The position numbers and the translations under genes are program-made. Of a stretch of DNA of 5,535 nucleotides, positions 1 through 4,462 are shown piece by piece. This DNA is from Clostridia bacterium (GTDB lineage: Bacteria > Bacillota_A > Clostridia > Christensenellales > UBA1242), in the NCBI GenBank assembly GCA_017454425.1, contig JAFTCZ010000066.1:1-5535 (forward strand). The letters run 5' to 3'. Under the pieces are notes generated by a model. The model was not told the DNA's origin and ran no database searches. It saw nothing but the letters and a program-made list of their open reading frames with translations. How positions within the stretch are numbered: the stretch's first letter is position 1; each line of letters begins with the position of its first letter.

Positions 1-593
1 AATTTTTAACATATTCAAATGGTGAAAAACGCATATTGCTTGATGGTTATGTAGGTTCGGACAAATATACATCAGTTTGGTGTTTGGGCCTTAACAATCT
101 TTGGGGTAACTTATGGACATATATATCGGGTACCGCAGTTCTTTATGATAGTGCAGAAGAAAAAACTTGGGTCTATATAAATTATGAGGATTATAATTAT
201 TCCTCAGTTAATTATGTAGTAAGTAACATATCAGGAACATTTGAACAAAAGGAATTACATTTGTTAAATAAAAATTATGTTAAATTAACATATAATTTAC
301 CTAATATAAACGGATATTACAGATATGCGGGTACAAGTCAAGTTACATCAGGCAATGGGCTTCAATCTATTATTGGTTTACCATCACAAGGGGCAATCAA
401 GGATTCAAGTAATGATACCTCGTCTTTTAATGACTTATTCTGGGCAAGTGGCACTAATGGCGGTATTTTGGGTATTTGTCGTGGTGGTACTACACAAAAT
501 AGCTATAATGGTGGTCTTAATGGTTTTAATGTATCAAATACAGTAGATTCAAGTGCTAATATGCGTGGTTTTAGAACTATTCTAGTTTCTTAA
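1..593 (+). CDS. C-terminal part of a surface/secreted protein with an FGE-like (C-type-lectin-like) domain; 5' end outside the window
   Basis: The frame is open from base 3 with no stop upstream, so the gene begins before the window; 196 residues are visible, ending at TAA 591-593. The TTG at 36 is only an internal codon. Two stretches resemble formylglycine-generating-enzyme-like (FGE-sulfatase/C-type-lectin fold) domains: an N-terminal LWGNLWTYISG stretch, like the family's G-N-x-W-x-W-x-x-G motif, and a C-terminal RGG...NGGLNGFNVSN...RGFR stretch, like the usual RGG-W-N...GFR ending. Gly, Asn, Ser and Tyr are abundant, as in extracellular proteins. In gut Clostridia such domains often end large surface or phage-tail-like proteins and are thought to bind ligands rather than act as enzymes. 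No transmembrane segment or sortase motif is visible at this C-terminus. The assignment rests on motif resemblance; a generic phage tail or adhesin end is the alternative. It lies 116 bp upstream of the SipW-type gene set and may share its function. Confidence 0.6.
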   Translation, partial: FLTYSNGEKRILLDGYVGSDKYTSVWCLGLNNLWGNLWTYISGTAVLYDSAEEKTWVYINYEDYNYSSVNYVVSNISGTFEQKELHLLNKNYVKLTYNLPNINGYYRYAGTSQVTSGNGLQSIIGLPSQGAIKDSSNDTSSFNDLFWASGTNGGILGICRGGTTQNSYNGGLNGFNVSNTVDSSANMRGFRTILVS

Positions 594-614
594 CTTAATT
601 ATAATATGTTTTTG

Positions 615-636
615 AAGATTTTTGTTTAAAAATCTT
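615..636 (+). other. Small hairpin in the intergenic region before the SipW-type gene set
   Basis: A 9-bp perfect inverted repeat (aagattttt, 615-623; aaaaatctt, 628-636) encloses the loop gttt. No T-run follows on either strand, so it is not a convincing terminator. It lies 10 bases after a TATAAT-like hexamer (600-605) that lacks a recognisable -35 box. It could be an mRNA 3'-end or processing hairpin, or a structured start to the next transcript. No confident promoter was found in 594-709. Confidence 0.4.
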
Positions 637-695
637 GGAGGTAGTGGGATTAGTATTGGATTATCCAACAATCTATGGGTTAGATAAAATTTTTC

Positions 696-701
696 AGGAG
701 G
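696..701 (+). promoter_or_regulatory. Ribosome binding site deciding the start at 710
   Basis: AGGAGG lies 8 bases before ATG 710. This perfect Shine-Dalgarno sequence argues for that ATG over the in-frame TTG at 635. The residues encoded from 710 on form a clean signal peptide, whereas a start at 635 would place 25 residues, including acidic ones, in front of it. Confidence 0.85.
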
Positions 702-709
702 AAACAAAA

Positions 710-1324
710 ATGAAAGCAAAAAGTTTAACAATTACATTTGCTTCTATTGTTGTCGTATTGCTGCTGGCTATGGCTTCTATGGCTATTGTGTGGGCGGCAA
801 CAAGCCAAACAATTGGTCACCAATTGAGCATAACATACGAGGCAAAGGAAATAGCTGGTTCTATTGTTGTTAACAAATATTTTAATAGCGATATTGCTGT
901 TGAAACAAAAACGGTTTCTTTTGATGGAACAACAACAGAAACAACAGGCACACTAACAACAACTGATGTTGCTTTGGAAAATGATGTAGAAGGAGAAAAC
1001 AACAAAAGATTTGTTATTTTTGAATATGTTATTACAAACGATTCAGAAGATAACGATATGAGTGTTAGTCTTACTGGAACCTTAACACTTGATAATGTTG
1101 TTGCTACAAAATCATCAGGTTCACAAATTGCATCACCTTTTACAACAGAAAAAGGGGCTAGCCCAAGTATAACATCAACATTGGGTGCTGCACCATACTT
1201 TAACGACACAGTGGCAGCAGGTGCTGCAAAATATTTCTATATTAAAATTGCTTTAGACAACCTTGCAAACGATGCTAGTTGTACAGGTGGACTTTCTTGG
1301 TACCTTACAAAAGCTACGGCATAG
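710..1324 (+). CDS. Exported SipW-substrate-type protein (TasA/camelysin-like plan), first paralog
   Basis: This 204-residue protein starts with a short basic N-terminus (MKAK) and a hydrophobic core at about 6-28, ending in VWAA. Cleavage after Ala29 or Ala30 fits the -3/-1 rule. The mature part is Thr/Ser/Asn-rich, acidic and predicted beta-rich, with no second membrane segment or sortase motif. The segment 101-116 (FVIFEYVITNDSEDND) and the C-terminal segment 175-199, with its YFYIKI and GGLSWYL, recur in the next gene, so the two are paralogs. The nearby SipW-like peptidase suggests this protein is its substrate, as TasA and YqxM/TapA are for Bacillus SipW; that is inference from context. 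It could be a fibre or coat subunit. It lacks the zinc-site and other features needed to call it camelysin proper. It is 24 bp from the next gene, so co-transcription is likely. The start is fixed by the AGGAGG at 696. Confidence 0.8.
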   Translation: MKAKSLTITFASIVVVLLLAMASMAIVWAATSQTIGHQLSITYEAKEIAGSIVVNKYFNSDIAVETKTVSFDGTTTETTGTLTTTDVALENDVEGENNKRFVIFEYVITNDSEDNDMSVSLTGTLTLDNVVATKSSGSQIASPFTTEKGASPSITSTLGAAPYFNDTVAAGAAKYFYIKIALDNLANDASCTGGLSWYLTKATA

Positions 1325-1348
1325 TATAAATAAAGGAATTTACACATA

Positions 1349-1999
1349 ATGAAACCAAAGAAAAAATTAGCCCTATCATTATCAATATTGGTTTTTTTGC
1401 TGATATTAGGTGCTTCAATAACAGTCACTTTTCTGATTTTAGCAAATCAAACATCTTCCAATAATACAAGTTACAACGCTTTTGGTGTTGTTGGCGAGGC
1501 TTCTGCCAAGGCATATTTAGGTGATGAAAGTCACATTTTAACAACAAATGGCAAAGTTGATGGCCAAGCAGTCATTACTTTTGATGGTAGTGAAAAAGAA
1601 GACAAAAACCAAAAGTTTATGTTGCCCAACATACAAAAAGTTATGTTGTCAAAAGACATTGATTATATTATATTTGAATATAAATTTAAAAACACCTCAC
1701 AAGATGATGATTGGCTTATTAGTTTAAAATCCGACAATATGCAATGTGACAACCTTATTATCACAGTTGGATATTCTTTGATTTCGTTGTCCAAAGAAAA
1801 TTATTATACTGGCATAGCAAATATTAATGAACAAACAAGCATTTACAGCAATTTTGATAATAATGCTGTAAAAAATTTGCCTGTTGAAGCACAAAGCGAA
1901 ATGTTTGTGTATTTAAAAATTGAAATTAAAAATCAAGCAAAAAATGCTCGGTTTGCTGGTGATTTGGTTTGGACATTAAATAGTCGTGCAGAATCATAA
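1349..1999 (+). CDS. Exported SipW-substrate-type protein, second paralog
   Basis: This 216-residue protein has a basic N-terminus (MKPKKK), a hydrophobic core at about 7-31 and a likely signal peptidase site after Ala32 (LILA before NQTSS). It matches the preceding protein in two blocks: 106-122 (YIIFEYKFKNTSQDDDW) and 185-210 (FVYLKIEIKN...GDLVWTL). The rest has diverged and is more Lys- and Asn-rich. The shared ending G-x-L-x-W-x-L may mark the last strand of a common beta domain. A weak AGGA (1334-1337) precedes the ATG by 11 bases, so it may be translated less than the first paralog, whose site is perfect. If the pair forms an extracellular assembly, this could be the minor or anchoring subunit, as TapA is to TasA; that is speculative. 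The stop is 25 bp from the peptidase gene. Confidence 0.8.
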   Translation: MKPKKKLALSLSILVFLLILGASITVTFLILANQTSSNNTSYNAFGVVGEASAKAYLGDESHILTTNGKVDGQAVITFDGSEKEDKNQKFMLPNIQKVMLSKDIDYIIFEYKFKNTSQDDDWLISLKSDNMQCDNLIITVGYSLISLSKENYYTGIANINEQTSIYSNFDNNAVKNLPVEAQSEMFVYLKIEIKNQAKNARFAGDLVWTLNSRAES

Positions 2000-2024
2000 A
2001 AAGTAAAAAAGTCGGAAACAAATA

Positions 2025-3194
2025 ATGAATAAAGCGTCACAAATAGAAATAAGCAAATTGTATAAAAAGCTTGATAATAAATACAAAAACCAAAGAAAAA
2101 TTAATGAAAAGGTTTTAAACAAACAAAAAAATCGTTTTCAAAAAATAATGTCCATTTTAGGAGGCATTATTTGTTTTGTTTGTGTGTTTATTGCTGTGTT
2201 GTTTTGTGTAAGCGTTATTAACAGCAAGCAACAAAACACCCCCGCATCTTTTTTTGGATACAGCACAATGAAAATTGCATCTAATAGTATGATGTCTGAC
2301 TATAATATTGGAGACAATATTTTAGTCCACTCAGTTGATCCAAAATCATTAAAAGTTGGGGACAGAATAGCTTTTTATGCTTATAGTGCTAGCTATACAG
2401 CTATTAGTCCGGACGATTTTTGTGCAATAGATAATTCTAGTTCAAAAACAAAATTAACAATGAGCTTTAAACAATTGTTTGGTATACAATCAAATTTAAT
2501 AAAGCAGGCAGCAAAAAACAATAGTATGCTTGTTTTTCACCAAATAATTGAAGTTGGTGAAAATACAAATGGCATAAGATTGTTTAAAACAAAAGGAATT
2601 AACAACCAAAATGCGGATACTTGGATTATTGAAGAGGATTTGGTTTTTGGAGTTTTAATTAACAGCCCTTTTGCAAACTTTTTGGCAAATGCAATAGGCA
2701 AGGCATCATCTTCAAAAATTTTGTTTTTGACATTAATTATTCCAGTGATATTGCTAACAATAATGATTGCTTTTGAGATTTTTAAGTCACTGCAAATTTT
2801 AAAACTTGAACAAGATTGCATTGAAGAAAAAAGAAAAATTACTGACCCTATATGCATTAAAAACAACATTGGTTTGCAAATGAAACCAAAGGACAAACTT
2901 AAAATTTTGGCACAGTCCAGCAAAGAAGAAAAGACAATTTATGCCAACCTTTTGTGGGGAGAAGAAAATATCCCTTACGCAATTAAAAAATATTTTTTAG
3001 AGCGACGAATTATCTTGCGTCCTCTAGAAAAATTGCTTAACATCAACAGAAAGTGCGAAGAAATGCTACATCAAGGCACGCCTATTGAAAAAGTAGGTTT
3101 ATATTACTATACAGAAAAGCAAAAAATTTCAGAAAAACTAGAAGAAATGTACAAAAAAATTGACACTTTAAACAAAAGTGTTAAAGCAAAGTAA
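2025..3194 (+). CDS. SipW-like (ER-type) type I signal peptidase with long cytoplasmic C-terminal tail
   Basis: This 389-residue membrane serine protease probably removes signal peptides from the two exported proteins encoded just upstream. In order it has a basic N-terminal arm (1-40), a first membrane helix (about 43-65), and a catalytic segment KIASNSMM with Ser88 before Met as predicted nucleophile, followed by Y-N-I-G-D. Next come KVGDRIAFY (110-118), FHQIIEV with His172 in the place of the usual general base, FKTKGINNQNAD (187-198) with Asp198, and DLVFGVLI (205-212). A second membrane helix follows (about 231-250). A His in place of the bacterial Lys is the hallmark of the SipW/Sec11 branch. 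Oddities: about 54 residues lie between the GDRIAFY block and the His, the first Asp of the family's TKGD motif is Ile192, and about 138 charged residues follow the last helix. Only a weak ribosome site (cgga, 2013-2016) precedes the ATG. Confidence 0.88.
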   Translation: MNKASQIEISKLYKKLDNKYKNQRKINEKVLNKQKNRFQKIMSILGGIICFVCVFIAVLFCVSVINSKQQNTPASFFGYSTMKIASNSMMSDYNIGDNILVHSVDPKSLKVGDRIAFYAYSASYTAISPDDFCAIDNSSSKTKLTMSFKQLFGIQSNLIKQAAKNNSMLVFHQIIEVGENTNGIRLFKTKGINNQNADTWIIEEDLVFGVLINSPFANFLANAIGKASSSKILFLTLIIPVILLTIMIAFEIFKSLQILKLEQDCIEEKRKITDPICIKNNIGLQMKPKDKLKILAQSSKEEKTIYANLLWGEENIPYAIKKYFLERRIILRPLEKLLNINRKCEEMLHQGTPIEKVGLYYYTEKQKISEKLEEMYKKIDTLNKSVKAK

Positions 3195-3239
3195 TATGTT
3201 GTAGCAAAAATCATAACTATATATTTTTCCTATTTTAAC

Positions 3240-3271
3240 AAAAACCACTGTATAAAAAAGCAGTGGTTTTT
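3240..3271 (+). terminator. Bidirectional intrinsic terminator after the signal peptidase gene
   Basis: A perfect 11-bp stem (aaaaaccactg, 3240-3250; cagtggttttt, 3261-3271) has a 10-base A-rich loop and ends in five T. It lies 45 bp past the peptidase stop and closes the left transcription unit. The mirrored T-run means it could also stop leftward readthrough from the tRNA genes. Confidence 0.85.
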
Positions 3272-3314
3272 GGCGTTGATAAATTATAGAATAATTAATT
3301 ACATTTTTTAATAT

Positions 3315-3350
3315 AAAAAGAGTATTTAGAATTTACTAAATACTCTTTTT
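3315..3350 (-). terminator. Strong intrinsic terminator, distal to the tRNA cluster
   Basis: A perfect 15-bp stem (3315-3329 with 3336-3350) has a 6-base loop and T-runs on both strands. On the - strand it starts 2 bases after the CCA end of the partial tRNA-Leu copy, the usual distance between a tRNA and its terminator. It may therefore be the original terminator of the Leu gene. It could also work on the + strand. Confidence 0.8.
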
Positions 3351-3351
3351 G

Positions 3352-3372
3352 TTGGTGCGGTTAAAGGGACTC
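3352..3372 (-). repeat. Displaced copy of the tRNA-Leu 3' end (21-bp direct repeat, copy 1)
   Basis: These 21 bases are identical to 3509-3529. On the - strand they carry the end of the T-loop, the 3' half of the T-stem, the 3' acceptor strand and CCA of tRNA-Leu. No other part of a tRNA adjoins them, so this is a fragment rather than a gene. It is the signature of an attachment-site duplication at a tRNA 3' end. A decayed second tRNA-Leu copy is the alternative. Confidence 0.8.
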
Positions 3373-3451
3373 CCGCCGCTTCGCTTTCAGGCCGGGGCGT
3401 GAAAAACTTGCCACTGGCAACTTTTTTGTGTCACGCCCGTTCTCGTCCCTT
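3364..3451. repeat. GC-rich nested inverted-repeat element
   Basis: Three nested arms pair: aagggac (3364-3370) with gtccctt (3445-3451), gggcgtga (3395-3402) with tcacgccc (3431-3438), and an inner ttgcca (3408-3413) with tggcaa (3415-3420), flanked by A5/T5 runs. About 24 unpaired bases on the left arm face 6 on the right. By hand count 3366-3450 is about 60% GC, far above its surroundings. The outer left arm lies inside the tRNA-Leu-derived repeat. The form suits a dispersed REP- or MITE-like intergenic palindrome. There is no open reading frame, and copies elsewhere cannot be checked here. Confidence 0.7.
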
Positions 3452-3461
3452 GTGTGGTTTT

Positions 3462-3495
3462 AATAAAATAAAAAACCGAACCCGAAAGTCCAGTT
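3462..3495 (-). terminator. Intrinsic terminator just downstream of tRNA-Leu
   Basis: On the - strand AACTGGAC (3495-3488) pairs with GTTCGGTT (3481-3474), 8 bp including two G-U pairs, around the loop TTTCGG. TTTTATTTTATT follows. It begins 15 bases after the CCA end of tRNA-Leu and is the first terminator met by the Lys-Leu transcript. Confidence 0.75.
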
Positions 3496-3509
3496 ATCTT
3501 CTTTTTCTT

Positions 3510-3592
3510 TGGTGCGGTTAAAGGGACTCGAACCCCCATGGTCTCCCACTAGATCCTAAGTCTAGCGCGTCTGCCAATTCCGCCATCACCGC
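3510..3592 (-). tRNA. tRNA-Leu (anticodon UAG), CCA encoded
   Basis: The anticodon stem CTAGA/TCTAG encloses CTTAGGA, giving anticodon UAG. A long variable arm (TGG/CCA stem) marks a class II Leu tRNA, 83 bases with CCA. The 7-bp acceptor stem has a G6-A67 mismatch and the T-stem has two G-U pairs at 49-65 and 50-64; the other six tRNAs here have fully paired acceptors. Its 3' end is the intact copy of the duplicated 21-bp repeat, so the gene may be a hybrid of an old 5' part and an imported 3' end. It lies 8 bases after tRNA-Lys and is probably co-transcribed with it. Confidence 0.95.
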
Positions 3593-3600
3593 ATAAAAAA

Positions 3601-3676
3601 TGGTGACCCATATGCGACTTGAACGCATGACAACTTGATTAAAAGTCAAGTGCTCTACCAGCTGAGCTAATGGGTC
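3601..3676 (-). tRNA. tRNA-Lys (anticodon UUU), CCA encoded
   Basis: The acceptor GACCCAT pairs fully with ATGGGTC. The anticodon stem CTTGA/TCAAG encloses CTTTTAA, giving UUU. D-arm (AGCTCAGCTGGTAGAGC) and T-loop (TTCAAGT) are canonical. It is 76 bases with CCA and appears to be the first gene of a separate transcription unit with tRNA-Leu, driven by the promoter at 3686-3714. Confidence 0.97.
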
Positions 3677-3685
3677 ATATAAAAA

Positions 3686-3714
3686 ATGTTACACTTTTTT
3701 GTTATTAAAGTCAA
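3686..3714 (-). promoter_or_regulatory. Internal sigma-A promoter for tRNA-Lys and tRNA-Leu
   Basis: On the - strand TTGACT (3714-3709) and TAACAT (3691-3686) are 17 bases apart. Transcription would start near 3679, almost at the first base of tRNA-Lys. It comes directly after the terminator that follows tRNA-Gln(CUG), which supports an independent unit. Confidence 0.75.
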
Positions 3715-3724
3715 TAATAAAAGC

Positions 3725-3750
3725 AAAAAAAATTTTGTGCGGTTGCACAA
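3725..3750 (-). terminator. Intrinsic terminator immediately after tRNA-Gln(CUG)
   Basis: On the - strand TTGTGC (3750-3745), the loop AACC and GCACAA (3740-3735) form a 6-bp stem, followed by AA and eight T (3732-3725). The stem begins at the base right after CCA. It would end, wholly or partly, the upstream five-tRNA transcript. The short stem may allow some readthrough. Confidence 0.65.
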
Positions 3751-3827
3751 TGGCAGGGGTGGAAGGATTTGAACCCTCGAATGCTTGAGTCAGAGTCAAG
3801 TGCCTTAAACCACTTGGCGACACCCCT
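3751..3827 (-). tRNA. tRNA-Gln (anticodon CUG), CCA encoded
   Basis: The acceptor AGGGGTG pairs fully with CACCCCT. The anticodon stem CTTGA/TCAAG encloses CTCTGAC, giving CUG. The T-loop is TTCAAAT and the discriminator is G73, as usual for Gln. It is 77 bases with CCA. It reads CAG and complements the neighbouring UUG isoacceptor, from which it differs at many sites, so it is not a recent tandem copy. Confidence 0.96.
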
Positions 3828-3861
3828 ATACAAAAGAGGGCATACATATTTGCATATGTAA

Positions 3862-3936
3862 TGGCAGGGGCGGCAGGATTTGAACCTACGCATGCAAGAG
3901 TCAAAGTCTTGTGCCTTACCGCTTGGCTACGCCCCT
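3862..3936 (-). tRNA. tRNA-Gln (anticodon UUG), CCA encoded
   Basis: The acceptor AGGGGCG pairs fully with CGCCCCT. The anticodon loop CTTTGAC gives UUG, between stems AAGA and TCTT. It is 75 bases with CCA and discriminator G73. It is the general Gln tRNA of the cluster and is separated from the CUG gene by 34 bases with no promoter or terminator. Confidence 0.96.
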
Positions 3937-3999
3937 ATAAATAATGTGGCTTTTTGATTTTTGTTTTGTTTTAAATAACATTGCTTTGTCTGCAACGAA

Positions 4000-4076
4000 T
4001 GGGGTGGATAGTGAGACTCGAACTCACGGCATCCAGGGCCACAACCTGGCGCTCTACCAACTGAGCCATATCCACC
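4000..4076 (-). tRNA. tRNA-His (anticodon GUG), CCA encoded
   Basis: The stem CCAGG/CCTGG encloses TTGTGGC, giving GUG. The acceptor GTGGATA pairs with TATCCAC and is extended by G-1 opposite C73, the identity pair of tRNA-His. The range includes G-1 (base 4076). It lies 3 bases after the Arg gene. The 63-base spacer to the next Gln gene (3937-3999) shows no clear promoter or terminator. Confidence 0.97.
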
Positions 4077-4079
4077 ATA

Positions 4080-4156
4080 TGGTGCGTCTGGCGGGAGTCG
4101 AACCCACAACCTACGCCTTAGAAGGGCGTTGCTCTATCCTGTTGCGCTACAGACGC
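4080..4156 (-). tRNA. tRNA-Arg (anticodon UCU), CCA encoded
   Basis: The acceptor GCGTCTG pairs fully with CAGACGC. The anticodon stem ACGCC/GGCGT encloses CTTCTAA, giving UCU, which reads AGA/AGG, the common Arg codons in AT-rich genomes. The T-loop is TTCGACT. It is 77 bases with CCA. Confidence 0.97.
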
Positions 4157-4186
4157 ATAACATAGGCCCGCACTTGTGCGCAGGAA

Positions 4187-4260
4187 TGGAGCGAGCGATG
4201 GGAATCGAACCCACATAACCAGCTTGGAAGGCTGGCGCTCTACCACTGAGCTACGCTCGC
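4187..4260 (-). tRNA. tRNA-Gly (anticodon UCC), CCA encoded; first gene of the cluster
   Basis: The acceptor GCGAGCG pairs fully with CGCTCGC. The anticodon stem CCAGC/GCTGG encloses CTTCCAA, giving UCC. It is 74 bases with CCA and discriminator U73. The spacer to tRNA-Arg (4157-4186) holds a small palindrome (cgcac/gtgcg around 4169-4180) that could help processing. Confidence 0.97.
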
Positions 4261-4281
4261 ACATCACAAATGTTATCGTTA

Positions 4282-4310
4282 ATTTTAGCATAATGGATAT
4301 CTTTAGTCAA
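4282..4310 (-). promoter_or_regulatory. Main promoter of the tRNA cluster
   Basis: On the - strand TTGACT (4310-4305), a 17-base spacer and TAAAAT (4287-4282) are present, with an extended -10 TG (TGCTAAAAT). A/T tracts upstream of the -35 box (about 4311-4340) resemble an UP element, common at stable-RNA promoters. The start would be near 4275, giving a leader of about 15 bases before tRNA-Gly. Confidence 0.85.
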
Positions 4311-4330
4311 GAGAAAAACTTAAAAAAATG

Positions 4331-4376
4331 CAATTTTTAACAACAAGTTGGGTTATTTTTTATGTGTTAAAAATTG
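4331..4376. repeat. 12-bp perfect inverted repeat between divergent promoters
   Basis: caatttttaaca (4331-4342) is the exact reverse complement of tgttaaaaattg (4365-4376), with a 22-base spacer. It lies 20 bp from the -35 box of the tRNA promoter and 30 bp from that of the rightward gene, so it could be a shared regulator site. No adjacent T-run suits a terminator. In such AT-rich DNA part of the match may be chance. Confidence 0.55.
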
Positions 4377-4406
4377 GTTAAAATTTATGCTTTTTTGCTT
4401 TGTTTA

Positions 4407-4435
4407 TTGACTGATTTTTCTTTTTGTTGTATAAT
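4407..4435 (+). promoter_or_regulatory. Consensus sigma-A promoter for the 4463 gene
   Basis: TTGACT (4407-4412), a 17-base spacer and a perfect TATAAT (4430-4435) are present. The start would be near 4442, leaving a leader of about 20 bases that contains only the ribosome binding site. Strong, apparently constitutive expression is expected. Confidence 0.88.
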
Positions 4436-4451
4436 GGCTTAATTATATATC

Positions 4452-4457
4452 AGGGGG
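4452..4457 (+). promoter_or_regulatory. Ribosome binding site deciding the start at 4463
   Basis: AGGGGG lies 5 bases before ATG 4463. The longer in-frame possibility, a TTG at 4424, sits inside the promoter itself upstream of the transcription start, so it is ruled out. The same AGGGGG form precedes the next gene at 5399-5404. Confidence 0.85.
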
Positions 4458-4462
4458 ATAAA

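Larger units (their letters stand above)
3353..3509. mobile_element. Candidate 157-bp insertion at the 3' end of tRNA-Leu
   Basis: This unit is bounded by the two identical tRNA-Leu 3' ends; its exact endpoints can slide within the 21-bp repeat. It holds one copy of the repeat, a GC-rich nested hairpin (3364-3451) and an intrinsic terminator (3462-3495). It has no coding sequence, so it would be a non-autonomous element or the remnant of a larger island. The outer terminator at 3315-3350 abuts the displaced copy as if it once followed the intact gene. That is why insertion, rather than chance duplication, is favoured. No integrase or transposase is in the window. The call is inference from layout. 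Confidence 0.4.

Noticed and set aside
325..546. 73-residue + strand ORF inside the first gene
   Set aside because: It is a different frame of the FGE-like coding region, with a low-complexity Val/Met-rich product.
600..605. TATAAT as the -10 box of a promoter for the exported-protein operon
   Set aside because: The bases 16-18 bp upstream (around 576-583) have no resemblance to a -35 box and there is no extended -10, so the match may be AT-rich chance.
436..709. Active diversity-generating retroelement downstream of the FGE-like domain
   Set aside because: No second copy of the C-terminal coding segment, no reverse transcriptase and no accessory gene can be found in the window.
817..1209. 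130-residue ORF on the - strand
   Set aside because: It lies wholly antisense to the well-supported exported protein at 710-1324 and has no ribosome site; its Ser/Val-rich composition mirrors the Thr/Asn-rich gene opposite.
1237..1428. 63-residue ORF on the - strand
   Set aside because: It overlaps the end of one exported protein and the start of the next, with no start signals of its own.
2537..2923. 128-residue ORF on the - strand
   Set aside because: It is antisense to the signal peptidase; its hydrophobic content only mirrors AT-rich codons of the real gene.
3352..3451. A second, complete tRNA-Leu gene
   Set aside because: Only the 3' end matches; no D-arm, anticodon arm or 5' acceptor strand precedes it, and the hairpin block occupies that space.
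3689..4165. Several 60-73-residue ORFs on both strands across the tRNA genes (for example + 3944-4165 with VEPTTYALEGRCS)
   Set aside because: They are read through tRNA genes or their complements, lack ribosome binding sites, and are the kind of spurious tRNA-antisense protein often found in databases.
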